A stretch of 64,000 nucleotides of DNA. Origin: Amorphochlora amoebiformis (lineage: Eukaryota > Cercozoa > Chlorarachniophyceae). The position numbers and the translations under genes are program-made. Positions 1 through 64,000 of the stretch are shown here, in pieces. The notes beneath the pieces are model-generated. The model saw only the letters and a list, made by a program, of their open reading frames with translations, was not told the DNA's origin and made no database searches. The DNA lies in the NCBI GenBank assembly GCA_054601695.1, contig BAAHQB010000066.1, forward strand, positions 248,001 through 312,000. Direction: 5' to 3'. Position 1 is the first letter of the stretch, and each line of letters opens with the position of its first letter.

Positions 1-384
1 ATATGTATATATATATATATATATAACTGTATCCCGCCACGGTATAGTTATATGTATAACCGTGTTAACACATAAATAATTATATATCTAATTACATTAT
101 TTACGTATATTATCGGATATATCATAGTATATATGTATACTAAATATAATATATATATATATATATATATACTCTATATATTTTCCATATATATACACGT
201 ACATATATTATATATAATATATATATATATATACTAGTATATATATACTCTAGATACTAGATATATATTATATGTACAAAACTTAGTAATAACCTACTAA
301 ACCGTTAGAACTACAAATGCATGAATCTTGAGTTAACTTCAAATTATATTCATTTATATGTAACTATCTTGCTATGATACTATG

Positions 385-415
<31 letters not shown>

Positions 416-540
416 TTATATATAATCTATACATATATTTATATGTACGCATGAAACCTTTTGATAACCCCCAAATGCAAACTTAATTTCACAGTATGAT
501 GTGTACTCCGGATAACTAAACAAGACAGTACTAGTTTCAA
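1..540. other. 3' flank of the MMACHC-like gene, no gene seen
   Basis: AT-rich sequence with short TA runs and several CTAGATATA/TATATCTAG-like motifs between about 110 and 300. I find no exon that continues the gene ending at 541. The same motif recurs downstream of other genes in the window, at about 18.3-18.9, 45.5, 52.3-52.6 and 59.7 kb, so this is probably intergenic sequence after the stop codon. Confidence 0.5.
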
Positions 541-17109
<16,569 letters not shown>

Positions 17110-17136
17110 GTTACATAATTTACAATTTATATATGC

Positions 17137-17184
<48 letters not shown>

Positions 17185-17340
17185 AATATATTAATGTTAT
17201 ACATAAATGTATACATTATATGCGTACATATATATGTATATATATATATATATATATATTATTCTTTATACATATATATATATCATTCTTTTGATTCCAA
17301 TATATATATATGTATATATATCTAGATATAGATATGAATT

Positions 17341-17371
<31 letters not shown>

Positions 17372-17397
17372 GTAAGCATATATCGACATAATACAAT

Positions 17398-17448
<51 letters not shown>

Positions 17449-17605
17449 GTATTATATGTATGTGCATATATATTATATGTATATAAGTATATATATATAT
17501 ATATATATGTATTTATATTATATATATATATATATATGTTTGTATGTATGTATATACACATATACATACATACATATATATATATGTAAGCATATTTCAA
17601 CTTAT

Positions 17606-17649
<44 letters not shown>

Positions 17650-17710
17650 ATATTATTATTATATATATATATATATATGTATGTATATATTATTTATATA
17701 TATATTATAT

Positions 17711-17744
<34 letters not shown>

Positions 17745-17847
17745 TGTACATAATATACAAATTTGTATGTAATATATTACATCTAAAAAAACGAGCAAGA
17801 GACAAGAATACTAATGCACATGTTATGAACATGCCGTGTGTGTTCAG

Positions 17848-18024
17848 GCTAGCGGGCCTGGCACTCTGTCCCTGGCACTGAATATGACAGTCATCGGAAT
17901 GGAACGTAACAACGACGTCAGCCTTATGCGTGATGTATCACAAACGACCACCCAACGATTCAGCGTGTTCAAGCGGCCCCACTCGACAGCTGTAGATATG
18001 CTATTTGGTGGTCTTGTAGTCTAG
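17848..18024 (+). CDS. Probable terminal exon of unknown product (possibly FkbM gene)
   Basis: A good acceptor (GTGTGTGTTCAG) opens a TA-free frame of 58 codons ending in TAG at 18022-18024, beginning ASGPGTLSLALNMTVIG and ending VDMLFGGLVV. It follows the FkbM exons on the same strand, but exon 13 ends in phase 2 while this exon enters in phase 0, so one small exon is missing or the link is wrong. Downstream sequence carries the CTAGATATA motifs seen after other genes. I do not recognise the family. Confidence 0.5.
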   Translation, partial: ASGPGTLSLALNMTVIGMERNNDVSLMRDVSQTTTQRFSVFKRPHSTAVDMLFGGLVV

Positions 18025-18178
18025 GTAGTAGAACTTAGTATAATGTATAGTTATATGATGATGGGCCATGTTAACGATTTAATTTCAAATGACTGTTAAT
18101 GTGAAAGTTCTGGTACATAACTAATCTGTGTATATCAAGTTCTCTGGATATATGTACGTACATGTGATAGATATATTA

Positions 18179-18215
<37 letters not shown>

Positions 18216-19020
18216 CGTAATTGATGTACATGTATAAATATATAAAGATGTATAATCCGATGATATATACTCTGATTCTACGTATATACTAGATATAGTA
18301 CGATGATAAAGCTAGTACATGTACAGGCCGAGTCAGCCATTCTAGTCACTACAACGGGCCGCGGCACTAGTATATCCACTATATCTAACTCTAGGCATAC
18401 CGTGGTATATAAGAAGTAAATTAAGTTTTTTACATATACATTGGCATTTTTATATTTACAGTATCACGTTTTTTTTTTTTTATATATATATCAGTATAAT
18501 TGTAAATATCATAGTATATATATATATATATATATCTAGATGTAAATACTAGATATATCATAGTAGGCTAGTATATCTATATATATAATTATAAATATAT
18601 ATATATATAATATATAATATATATACTAGATATATATATATATATCTAGATAGATGTATATATATATGTATATATGTATATATATATATATATATATAAC
18701 TGTATGATCATCATGAACTAGTGCTAACTAGACTAAGGACCGGTGTATTCGATCTTCGATATCTAGTGTGTGGCTAGTATCCAGACTATATCTAGTATAT
18801 ATCATGAAATTCTTTACTTGTATTAATCTATTAATACCATCTACATCTAATTTAGTGTACTAGATGTATAATGTATCATATTACTAGTTTATATAAGTTA
18901 GATCAGATAGAGTCAATACATTATATATATCTAGTATATATATTATATATATATATATATACTACTGCCGAATATAAAAAGATAATATAAAATTATATAT
19001 ATAAATATATTTATAATATT

Positions 19021-19073
<53 letters not shown>

Positions 19074-19558
19074 TTGTATTTACACACACACATATATATA
19101 TTACATATGTATATATATATATAATTATATTATATTCTAGATATTTATTTAATTGCTTTAAGTCGAATACGGGTGTCATCGATGACGTGATCCATCGAAA
19201 TTTTCATGCCATCGATCGCGAGGCACTCATAAATGTGTTTTTCTAAACCTTACTGGTCCTGGCTGAATTCAGTGATCGATACCTCCACGACTTCTTAACC
19301 GCTCTCCCAAGACCTATTCCCCCAAGCTTGGTTATTCGAAACCTCTCAGCGTGCCTTCCTTTCAAACAAGATGAAGGCATGTTCAAACAGTTCGAGCTAA
19401 CTGGACTAACAAAAAGGTTCGAGTAGAATATAAATGTGTAGAGCAATCCCAAACCCTATAGTAGTAGTCGATCCACTCGACTTATCCTCCTACACATCTC
19501 CCAACCCACCCCCACACTCACAGATCCCAAATTTGTGATCCCAAAATTTGTGATCCCG
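18025..19558. other. Convergent intergenic region
   Basis: Unique AT-rich sequence with many CTAGATATA/TATATCTAG motifs (18280-18960), TA arrays to about 19130, then TA-free sequence to the stop codon of the Hpt gene. Only the ambiguous exon at 19141-19246 is seen. A direct repeat of the type ATCCCAAATTTGTGATCCCA lies at about 19523-19556. Confidence 0.5.
19141..19246 (+). CDS. Possible terminal exon, strand uncertain
   Basis: After TATATTCTAG the plus strand stays open to TAA at 19244-19246 and includes TGVIDDVIHRNFHAIDREAL. The minus strand of the same segment is also open, containing AIDGMKISMDHVIDDTRIR and a stop. Both look protein-like, and I cannot decide between them or join either to a neighbour with certainty. 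The plus version would be in phase with FkbM exon 13. Confidence 0.3.
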
Positions 19559-20811
19559 CTAGCCATGTTCCTGCTCGTGCTTTTTAAGGATCTTCTCGTG
19601 CTCCTTGGAGACCTCGGCTGTGCTACTTTGAAGCTTTTTACAGAGATTTTTAATCGTGTCGATTTTCTCCTTGGTCACCACTTTGCTTGACACCACCTCC
19701 GTAGCTTTCTCTTCGAGTGTTTTAGCATATGAGGAAACCCGGGATAACCCGAGGTTTAGTGCCGAACCCTTGACAGCGTGGGCATCCTTCCGGAGCGCCT
19801 GCGAAAGCGAAAACGCGTCAGTCATGAAACAAAGTGAGTTCGTTTTCTTTACATCGTATGCTTTGGAGTCGGTCTTGACCTCCGTAGCGAATTTGATGAT
19901 CTTGGACTCGCGGGACTTGAAGTCTTCTAGAAAGTCATCAAGTAGTTCCTTGAGGAACTCGTAATCGTTGTCGACCTGCGGCATAGCCAGATCCATATCT
20001 ATAATGGGTTTTGCCTGACAATACACAGGATACTATGAGAATTTGCCCGAACTAGGGCCCAGGGTGCAAATCATCCTCTCCCTGCCACCTCGCTCATGTT
20101 GGAACGCTATGTCTCCAAAACCCAGTGACAGCCGAAAAGTTATGGAAAAAAGGATATGAAAGTGAAGATATTTCAGATATCTACTTTGGAACCCAATTCG
20201 GAACGCAGAAGAACACGTGTCAGCTATCCGGGATGAAAGGATGGAGTGGGGTGTGTATCTAGGGTGTTATATTGACTCGTAAGGGAATACAGGTGCGCTT
20301 TGAATAAAAGGAATGTATGTAAATGCATGCATATGCCGAGAATACCGAAAAAACAACGAGATCATACTCAATTATACTCGTGTTGGAGATCTGCGCAGTA
20401 AAGATACGCCTCACGTGAATCCATGCTTTCATGAATGCATTTGTATGTACATCCCTTCATTCGTCGCAGATATCTACATGAATATTTGAACTGATGTATT
20501 CACAATGTAAGCTTTCATATAGATTCATACCGTAAGAAATTCGTACGCAAAGTCATGCTGTACTTTCTCATTTATTGGGTCGCCAATACCCATGTTCTAA
20601 ATTAACAAACACTATACACGTTATAGCACACATTCAACTCTTAATTTTTGCATCAATAGATATTTTCAGGCCGTAAAGATCCATATACTTAAATCTAAAC
20701 GTCACACCCGCCTTCAATGCTCTAAATTCCTATCTCATCCAGATCTCTTGTTTGCAGCTCATTGGATAATCTTCAATGAGTTTCCCTTACTTCCGCCAGA
20801 TTTTCAGCCAT
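19559..20811 (-). CDS. Histidine-containing phosphotransfer (Hpt, Ypd1-like) protein
   Basis: Two exons: 20811-20791 (MAENLAE, strong GTAAGG donor) and 20014-19559, 477 nt in total, 158 aa. Exon 2 encodes an all-helical protein with the Hpt signature AHAVKGSALNLGLSRVS; the phosphorylatable His is about residue 86. It is preceded by PIIDMDLAM and FLKELLDDFLEDFK, which resemble the first helices of Ypd1-type proteins. It ends in a Lys/Glu-rich helix (EHEKILKKHEQEHG). Hpt proteins relay phosphate from hybrid histidine kinases to response regulators in the cytoplasm and nucleus. The intron of about 780 bp is unusual here in having no TA array. If the first exon is wrong, translation could start at the in-frame ATG at 19999. 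Confidence 0.85.
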
Positions 20812-20963
20812 TTTCACTGCTTGAGATACGCTGCTGTGCGGACCTTCAACTCCGAATCCATATGTTTGTGATATTCACTTGTCTCTATTTGTTTCCATAT
20901 TTTTTTTGTAAATGTATTATATTCATGAGGAATAAACATATATTTATATACACGCACATATAC

Positions 20964-20997
<34 letters not shown>

Positions 20998-21116
20998 ATA
21001 CATAGATACTCCTGTATGTGTATTATACACTTCAAATAATATACATACATTCCACACCACATTCCAACCGCAAACCTGAACTCCTATCCCCTACCTAATC
21101 CTATCCTTAACCCCAG
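20812..21116. other. Divergent region upstream of the SNF2 and Hpt genes
   Basis: A short TA/GT array lies at 20950-21000 and a degenerate C-rich telomere-like tract precedes the acceptor at 21116. The first exon of the SNF2 gene must be here or overlap the Hpt intron, but I could not identify it. Confidence 0.4.
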
Positions 21117-49942
<28,826 letters not shown>

Positions 49943-49980
49943 CTGCGGGACAGGCACGGGACAAATGTGACATATTAGGA
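49943..49980. promoter_or_regulatory. 38-bp bidirectional start region (RDD/GNAT)
   Basis: The interval between the minus-strand RDD ATG (49942) and the plus-strand GNAT ATG (49981). If both starts are right, untranslated leaders and promoters must overlap each other's 5' coding sequence. No TATA-like element is evident. Confidence 0.5.
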
Positions 49981-50920
49981 ATGTCACTAGTAAGGTTTTG
50001 GGTGAGAATTGGGGGAGAACGGAGACCTCCGACGATATGATATAAAATCTTTTGTCGAACCCTGGTTTTTTGGCTCAACTTTAGGAAGATGTGGTGCTGT
50101 AATAGCAGCCGGCCCGCACGGTCGAGCGGGGGTCAATGCACCTCGTTCGCTTGCTCGCAGGAGGTATCGCAAACTTGGAAAATATTGTGTATATGGCTGA
50201 CATTGAACATCGTGTTTAGAGGGTGCCCAAGATGGTGTTCCGACATGCACGCTTGAGCGATTTTCAGAAGATGTGTATTTTGGAGAAGAATAGCTATCCT
50301 CGAGGTCGGAGATGATAGGGTTGAGGTTAAGAAATTGGATGGAATGTTCATTGAGATTTGGTCCTTATTGGAAGCGTCTGTTCAAATAGATGAGGCGGCG
50401 AGTCCTGTGATGATTCGTATGAGGATTATCGAGGCGAATAAATACTTTTTGGTGGGATATATGCATGCAAATGATACATGTTATACTTATATACATGTAC
50501 AGACATGAAACACCTCATAATTCTCCTATTCATCATTACCAAAGGTATGCGCCTTCGACGACACAATCATCGGATATATAAACGGTGATTTACGGCATAA
50601 ATCCAACCAAACCGAACCTAACCCTAGTATACATCCTTCCAGGCACTCTAACTTCGGGGCACAAGCTTACAGAACAAACGATGAAGCAGCATGATGCCAA
50701 GGTACGTGGCCTCATAGTCATAACTCTAATCCTAACTTACATTTCCCATAACTTGTCCCTACTATTAGGGGCGTACCCTCTGCATTCACTCTGTGGTTGT
50801 CTCGAAGGAGTTTCGTCGACAAGGGATCGGGACTAAGATGCTTATGGTTAGGTTTGGGTAAGGGTTGGGTTAGAATTGCATGTACATGTATATTTATATA
50901 TGTGTATATATACACAAACG

Positions 50921-50980
<60 letters not shown>

Positions 50981-51080
50981 CCATCATATTTACGTGTGTG
51001 TATATATAGTATCTAGTTTTATTATTAATACTCTCATAGGAATATCTTCGTCTCCAGAAGCATAATTCGCAGGTCGTTAA

Positions 51081-51138
<58 letters not shown>

Positions 51139-51579
51139 TGAGTATATATGTATATTATATAAGGTCGATAAAGTCCTTCTCCTTTCCAAGCGACACCTTC
51201 TAGGTCTTTACGGTATGTGCTAGTTAAACACTAATCGTTAATCCAAGTATTTAACCTATTCCTAACCTTAACCCTACCTAACCCTCTTATTCCCGCTAGC
51301 GTCCGTGGGATTCGAAATGGACGGAGAATCGGATGTTAAACACGGTAGTTTCAATAAAAAGGGAGGAAATAGATATGTACATGTATATGTACATGTGCGT
51401 GTATGTGAAAACATTTACGTACATAGAGAATCATAGGAAGGGAGGGAAAACAAGATTTATAAATATAATATTTATGTTAGGTAAGTATTTATGCCTCTAC
51501 TAATATACGTATTCAAATCTTAGGGAAAGGAACCTGGTTCCAATGCTCGCTGGTCGGTTTTAACGTTATAGAAAAATAG
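49981..51579 (+). CDS. GNAT acetyltransferase, arylalkylamine N-acetyltransferase-like
   Basis: Exons: 49981-49994, 50319-50451, 50545-50584, 50643-50701, 50769-50846, 51040-51072, 51164-51212, 51300-51344, 51524-51579; 507 nt, 168 aa, all in phase with GT-AG ends. Key segments: [51 protein letters not shown], the acetyl-CoA loop [34 protein letters not shown] and [11 protein letters not shown]. The order matches AANAT-type GNAT proteins (EAAS..DEAAS, iiGfi.Gt, H, RRqGiG, lY...GF, HG...W). It should transfer acetyl from acetyl-CoA to a primary amine in the cytosol. The first exon (MSLVR) is inferred from phase. Several introns are short (58-72 nt for 50585-50642 and 50702-50768). Telomere-like sequence flanks exons 50643, 50769-50846 and 51300. 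Confidence 0.87.
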
Positions 51580-56244
<4,665 letters not shown>

Positions 56245-56259
56245 GATACGGAGAAAACC

Positions 56260-56294
<35 letters not shown>

Positions 56295-56300
56295 ATATAT

Positions 56301-56345
<45 letters not shown>

Positions 56346-56786
56346 TATAAACTATATCCACATGCAAACCTTTACCTATCTATCTATCAGTATCCGTGCA
56401 TACATTGTAATCGTAGCGGTACTAGTAGTCTATCAGTATCCGTATAATCGCAATGGTACTAGTAGTCAATCAGTATCCGTACATACATTGTAATCGTAGC
56501 GGTACTACTAGTCTATCAGTATCCGTACTTACCTTGTAATCTTAGCGGCACTAGTAGTCCGATTAACTGTTGTCCGTTTGGACTATGACGAATGAATATG
56601 ATAACATATGTGCGGTAGTCGGAATGCTTCCTTTTTCCTCCGGGACATGGGTTCCGTCGATTTCGGGGTTGCTTGGGTTCCGATCATAATTGACGTAGTC
56701 ATGCTCTATTTAACCGTTCTAACTATCTAAGTCGTCATAGTTAATTAGCTATAGGTTCTGCGCTAGCTACACATGCCTTAGCAATG

Positions 56787-56829
<43 letters not shown>

Positions 56830-57025
56830 CGTATATATATGTGTGTGTGTGTGTAAAGATATATATACACACACATATATATATATATATATAATATATG
56901 AGTATATATACACATGTACAGATAATATATCTAGGATGTACTATTATACATGAACATATATATATATATATATATAGACATATATTCTTAAAATAATAAT
57001 AATTATAATAATAATAATGATAGCA

Positions 57026-57066
<41 letters not shown>

Positions 57067-57161
57067 CGTCTACATATTATACATACTCACAAATATATAC
57101 ATATATATATATATATACATATATATAACTCTCTTTCATCTGTTCTCCTCTCTCTTATCAG
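56245..57161. other. Intergenic or 5' intron region
   Basis: TA array, a four-copy minisatellite (56380-56560), unique sequence to about 56780, then TA arrays up to a CT-rich tract and acceptor at 57161. The first exon(s) of the coiled-coil gene should lie here but were not found. Confidence 0.5.
56380..56562. repeat. Minisatellite, four copies of about 45 bp
   Basis: Units begin ATCAGTATCCGT and end GCGGTACTAGTAGTCT, with AC(A)TACATTGTAATCGTA between. The second copy has a short deletion. Starts are near 56386, 56430, 56470 and 56516. Confidence 0.9.
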
Positions 57162-59996
<2,835 letters not shown>

Positions 59997-60056
59997 TTAG
60001 CTTGAGCTTGCGTCATGGGTGTCTACGGCAGCCACCCTATGAATAATATTTAAGTA

Positions 60057-60144
<88 letters not shown>

Positions 60145-60209
60145 ATACATGTATTTTGATATGTATCTACATTATATATACAGCCGCATTATATATCTAT
60201 GTATATATA

Positions 60210-60250
<41 letters not shown>

Positions 60251-60341
60251 CATTATGTATATATACAAATATAAACAATATGTACATATCTATGTATATA
60301 TATATATATATATTATATATATATATATGTATATGTGTATA

Positions 60342-60395
<54 letters not shown>

Positions 60396-60717
60396 ACATA
60401 TATAAAATGTCCATACATGTAATTATATATATATATATTATATATCTACTTATATATATCCATATATATATATATATATATATACACACATTCACATTTC
60501 AAACTCGCATACATACTTAAACTACACACACATACACACATATCATGCCTACGTAAGTACATATGTAAACAAACCAAACACACTCCCGAACCTACCTCTG
60601 ATAGGTTTCTCCTCTGACTCTGACTCCGACTTGCTTGTCTCCCCTCTCGCGTTCCTTTTGCCCACTCCCCACCTTTCCCGTCGACGTGAACATAGGCTCC
60701 TCTGTCCATGTTGACAT
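59997..60717 (-). CDS. Small protein of unknown function, 2 exons
   Basis: Exon 60717-60596 starts at ATG ([19 protein letters not shown], then a Lys/Arg-rich segment ending VRVRGETYQ) and has a GTAGGT donor. Exon 60036-59997 continues in phase ([12 protein letters not shown]) to TAA. The joined frame is 162 nt, 53 aa. The intron contains the usual (TA)n and an (AG)n run at 60113-60141. The frame is open upstream of the ATG (SISDID), so an earlier exon is possible. Not recognised. Confidence 0.45.
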
Positions 60718-60868
60718 ATCTATGTCCGATATTGAGACGAGTTCTGTTTCATTTGTATGTATGTAGATATTCTATATATGTAGATATAAAATATTTATTT
60801 TTTTATATCTATATATATATATATATTATGTTTATATCTATATATATATAATATAATATAACTTATAT

Positions 60869-60925
<57 letters not shown>

Positions 60926-61103
60926 GTGGTCTATCAGGACACAAATGTCGTGCATAGCCTACATAGTATAAGCAAGAAACCACATCTGTACTAAACAAGA
61001 GGCCGTAACGACATGAATGTACGCATATGGTTTTATGTGTACGTATGTTTGATTTTGTATTTTGTGTACAATTCATATATATATATATATATGTATGCAT
61101 ATA

Positions 61104-61157
<54 letters not shown>

Positions 61158-61255
61158 ATATGTATATATGTATAGTATTTTTATTATGTAAATCTTCAAT
61201 CTATGTTTACAGTCTTATGATATATTATGTATAAATATAACATACATATACATAT

Positions 61256-61296
<41 letters not shown>

Positions 61297-61934
61297 AAAT
61301 ACCTCATATACACATACCTTCTCACCAATCCATACACCCACATATTTACATATGGCATACAACATACATTTGATATACAAATATCATCTACCTATCTTTT
61401 CCTCACACCTGCCCTCTGTGCTCAACCTCACCGAATGCTAGGGTTAGGGTTAGAGTTACGTTAGGGTTAGGGTTAGGGTTAGGGTTAGGGTTAGGGTTAG
61501 GGTTAGAGTTGGGGTTAGGAACGTCGGTATTAGGGTTAGAATAAGGATCACTAGCTTTAACTCCACTCTAACCTCTGGAATTTCTTTCGTCTGGGATATT
61601 TTTCGCTGTGTTGCACGTGTGGTGAAAATCCGATGGACAGACACGAGAGAGACCTGGGGTTAGCATCAGATTATTCAGCATGTCTTAGTCCGAGGACCAT
61701 TGACTCACCTAGGGTTAGGGTTAGGGTTAGGGCTAAGCTTAGAGTTTAGGTTAGGGTTTAAACTCAGGGTTTGGTTTGGGTTGGGTTGGGAGCAATATAG
61801 GTTATGTACAGATGTGTATGTATTGTAAATATATACGTATATATATATATATGTAAATACATGCAGAATGTAGATATTATACGTGTGCATAGATACATAC
61901 ATAATGCAAATTTTCACATTTTTTCACTCAAACA
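60718..61934. other. Divergent intergenic region
   Basis: TA arrays to about 61290, unique sequence, then a TTAGGG block (61439-61515) and scattered TTAGGG to about 61790. Minus-strand frames here are repeat-derived. Confidence 0.5.
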
Positions 61935-62772
61935 ATGATATCTACCGAGAGGACAATGAGACTTCCTCCCAGCAGCGCAAGCCTTACATTACAGGTTATG
62001 AGTTAGCTTACGCAGATCATTACAATTCAGCTTGAGGTAACAGTGTTACTACCGTTACACTTACGTTTAGGATTAGAGGTTAGGTTAATACTACTACGGT
62101 TAGGATATCGACTAAGATTAGATGCTTAGGATTAGGACTGACAGAATGTAAGCTGGGATTAGAATTAGGGTTAGAACTAATTGAGACCAGGGGGTGGGTT
62201 CGGAGAAGAATGCGGCCTGGGAGTTTGTTAGGGTTAGGGTTAGGGCTAGGGTTAGGGTTAGGGTTAGGGTTAGGATTAGGGTTATGGTTAGGGTTAGGGT
62301 TATGGTTAGGGTTGGGGTTGGGGTTAGGGTTAGTTAGGGTTAGGGTTCGGGTAGGATTAGGGATTGGGCGCAAGCTGGAGTCTATTCTTAGGGTTAGGAT
62401 GGGCTCAGGCTAAGGTTAGACTTCGGGTTAGGGATAAGGTTAGGGTTATAATTAGGGTTAGGGTTTGGATTCAGGCTAGGGCTAGGGTTAGGGTTAGGTT
62501 AGGTTTAGATTACGGTTAAGAAGGTTAAAAAAATAATGGTTCTAGGTTGGTTTTGGCCTTAAATTAGGTTTAGGTTAGGGCTAGGGTTCGGGTTAAGGTT
62601 AGGGTTCAGGAGAGGGTTTCGGTTAAGGTTAGGCAGGTTATGGATAGGTAGGGTTACGGTGGGGTTAGGGCTAGGGTTAGGGTTAGGGTTAGGATTAGGT
62701 TGATCGTCAGGGTTAGGGTTGGGGTTAGGGTTGGGGTTAGGGTTGGGGTCAGGGTTGGGGCTAGGGTTAGGG
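61439..62772 (+). repeat. Discontinuous TTAGGG-like blocks
   Basis: Runs at 61439-61515, 61709-61790, 62226-62380 and 62400-62772 of TTAGGG and variants (TTGGGG, TTACGG, CTAGGG), separated by unique DNA that includes the candidate exon 61935-61994. Confidence 0.93.
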
Positions 62773-62840
62773 ATATGTTTTTGTTGCCTGCCATACGTAT
62801 GCCCATAGGGATTCAGCTGGATATATGGGAAGATACTCAG
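61935..62840 (+). CDS. Tentative first two exons of a plus-strand gene
   Basis: Exon 61935-61994 reads MISTERTMRLPPSSASLTLQ before a GTTATG donor. Exon 62771-62840 follows a TTAG acceptor that is itself the end of a TTAGGG array and is open in two frames (VACHTYAHRDSAGYMGRYS in the phase that fits; MFLLPAIRMPIGIQLDIW in another). No family recognised and no later exon found. Confidence 0.3.
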
Positions 62841-62863
62841 GTTATAAAGATATGTATGGATAT

Positions 62864-62904
<41 letters not shown>

Positions 62905-63119
62905 CATATGTATATGTATATATAAGATATGCATGTGTTATGTGTTACATAAATGTGTGTAAATGTGTAAGTACGCTCAAACAGGAGGGATCATTATTAA
63001 TATTGTTATTATTTTATGTAACATATTTTTATACATACATGTACAATATATATATATATATGTATGTATATGTCAATTATATATATATATATATATTTTT
63101 TTTTACACACACATGTTTC

Positions 63120-63167
<48 letters not shown>

Positions 63168-63236
63168 ATAAACTTGTGTATAAAAGTGTATGATATAACA
63201 GTAGTGAGATAAACAACCTTACCCTCTATTCTTTCC

Positions 63237-63268
<32 letters not shown>

Positions 63269-63285
63269 CATCATATACATAACAT

Positions 63286-63333
<48 letters not shown>

Positions 63334-63401
63334 TATATACCCGTTGTAAGGAGGGAAACAATGTTACCCTCTAACCTTTCCGATGCATAATTGAAAGTCG
63401 C

Positions 63402-64000
63402 TAGATAGGGTTAGGGTTAGGGTTAGGGTTAGGGTGGGGTTAGGGTTAGGGCTAGGGTTAAGGCAAGGGTTAGGGTTGGGATTAATGTTAGGGTTAGGAT
63501 AAGGTTAGGGGTTAAGGATAGGTTTAAGGTTAGGGTTTAGGGTTAGGGTCAAGGATAGGGTTAAGTTGAGGGTTAAGGTTAGGGTAAGGGGTTAGGGTTA
63601 AGGGGTTAGGGTTAAGGTTAGGGTTAAGGTTAAGGTTAAGGTTAGGGTTAAGGTTAGGGTTAAGGGGTTAGGGTTAAGGGGTTAGGGTTAGGGTTAGGGT
63701 TAGGGTTAAGGAGAGGGTTAAGGTTCGGGTTAAGGTTAGGGTTAGGGCTAGGGTTAAGGGGTTAGGGTTAAGGGGTTAGGGTTAAGGGGTTAGGGTTAAG
63801 GGTTAGGGTTAAGGTTAGGGTTAGGGTTAAGGTTAGGGTTAGGGTTACGGTTAAGGTTAGGGTTGTTAAGGTTAAGGTTAGGGTTAAGGTTAAGGTTAGG
63901 GCTAGAGATAGCGTTAGGGTTGGGGTAGAGTTAGGGTTAGGTTAGGGATCGGAGCGTTAGAATAAGGATTAGAATGAGGGTTAGGTTGGGTTAGGATTAG
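63402..64000 (+). repeat. Degenerate TTAGGG/TTAAGG array at the right edge
   Basis: About 600 bp of TTAGGG interleaved with GGTTAAGG and TTAAGGGG variants, continuing past the window end. It begins after a short unique segment whose AAACAATGTTACCCTCTAAC resembles AAACAACCTTACCCTCTATT at about 63212. Confidence 0.95.

Noticed and set aside
56380-56562. CRISPR-like array
   Set aside because: The units are contiguous variants of one sequence without unique spacers, and the genome is eukaryotic.
60113-60141. (AG)n run as a purine-rich regulatory element
   Set aside because: It is a simple microsatellite inside the small minus-strand gene's intron, with nothing to support function.

Overview
The window looks like nuclear DNA of an intron-rich microbial eukaryote with TTAGGG-type telomeres. 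It is dominated by (TA)n arrays, with smaller (CA/GT)n, (CT)n and (AAT)n tracts. Between them lie short non-repetitive islands of about 15-140 bp that end in canonical AG|exon|GT boundaries. Degenerate CCCTAA/TTAGGG blocks sit inside introns and between genes and reach the right edge. I saw no bacterial-style gene packing, rRNA, tRNA or CRISPR. The lineage cannot be fixed from sequence alone.

The long Tyr/Ile ORFs are translations of TA repeats, not genes. Reading the islands as exons and requiring phase agreement at each junction gives an ordinary gene set in extreme form. In order: a MMACHC-like cobalamin-processing protein (-, 13 exons, 541-7403); an FkbM-type methyltransferase (+, 8889 to at least 17109); a Ypd1-like histidine phosphotransfer protein (-, 19559-20811); a SMARCAL1-like SNF2 helicase (+, about 32 exons over 23 kb, 21117-44229); an RDD-family membrane protein (-, 45857-49942); an arylalkylamine-type GNAT acetyltransferase (+, 49981-51579); a small lysine-rich protein (+, 53470-56244); a coiled-coil C-terminus (+, 57162-58934); a small minus-strand gene (59997-60717); and a tentative plus-strand start at 61935. 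Coding sequence is roughly 9 percent of the window.

MMACHC/FkbM and RDD/GNAT are divergent pairs; the RDD and GNAT start codons are only 38 bp apart. FkbM/Hpt, SNF2/RDD and coiled-coil/small minus gene are convergent. The genes do not form a pathway.

The most unusual signals concern introns. (1) Nearly every intron is a (TA)n array. (2) At least eight exons have decayed partial copies, called echoes here, including their splice site, in the adjacent intron. (3) Telomere-like repeats abut splice sites and in one case appear to be translated. (4) A hybrid telomere/GCGAACGCAA satellite of about 0.9 kb lies inside the FkbM gene. All gene models are manual and family assignments are from memory; none was checked by a search.
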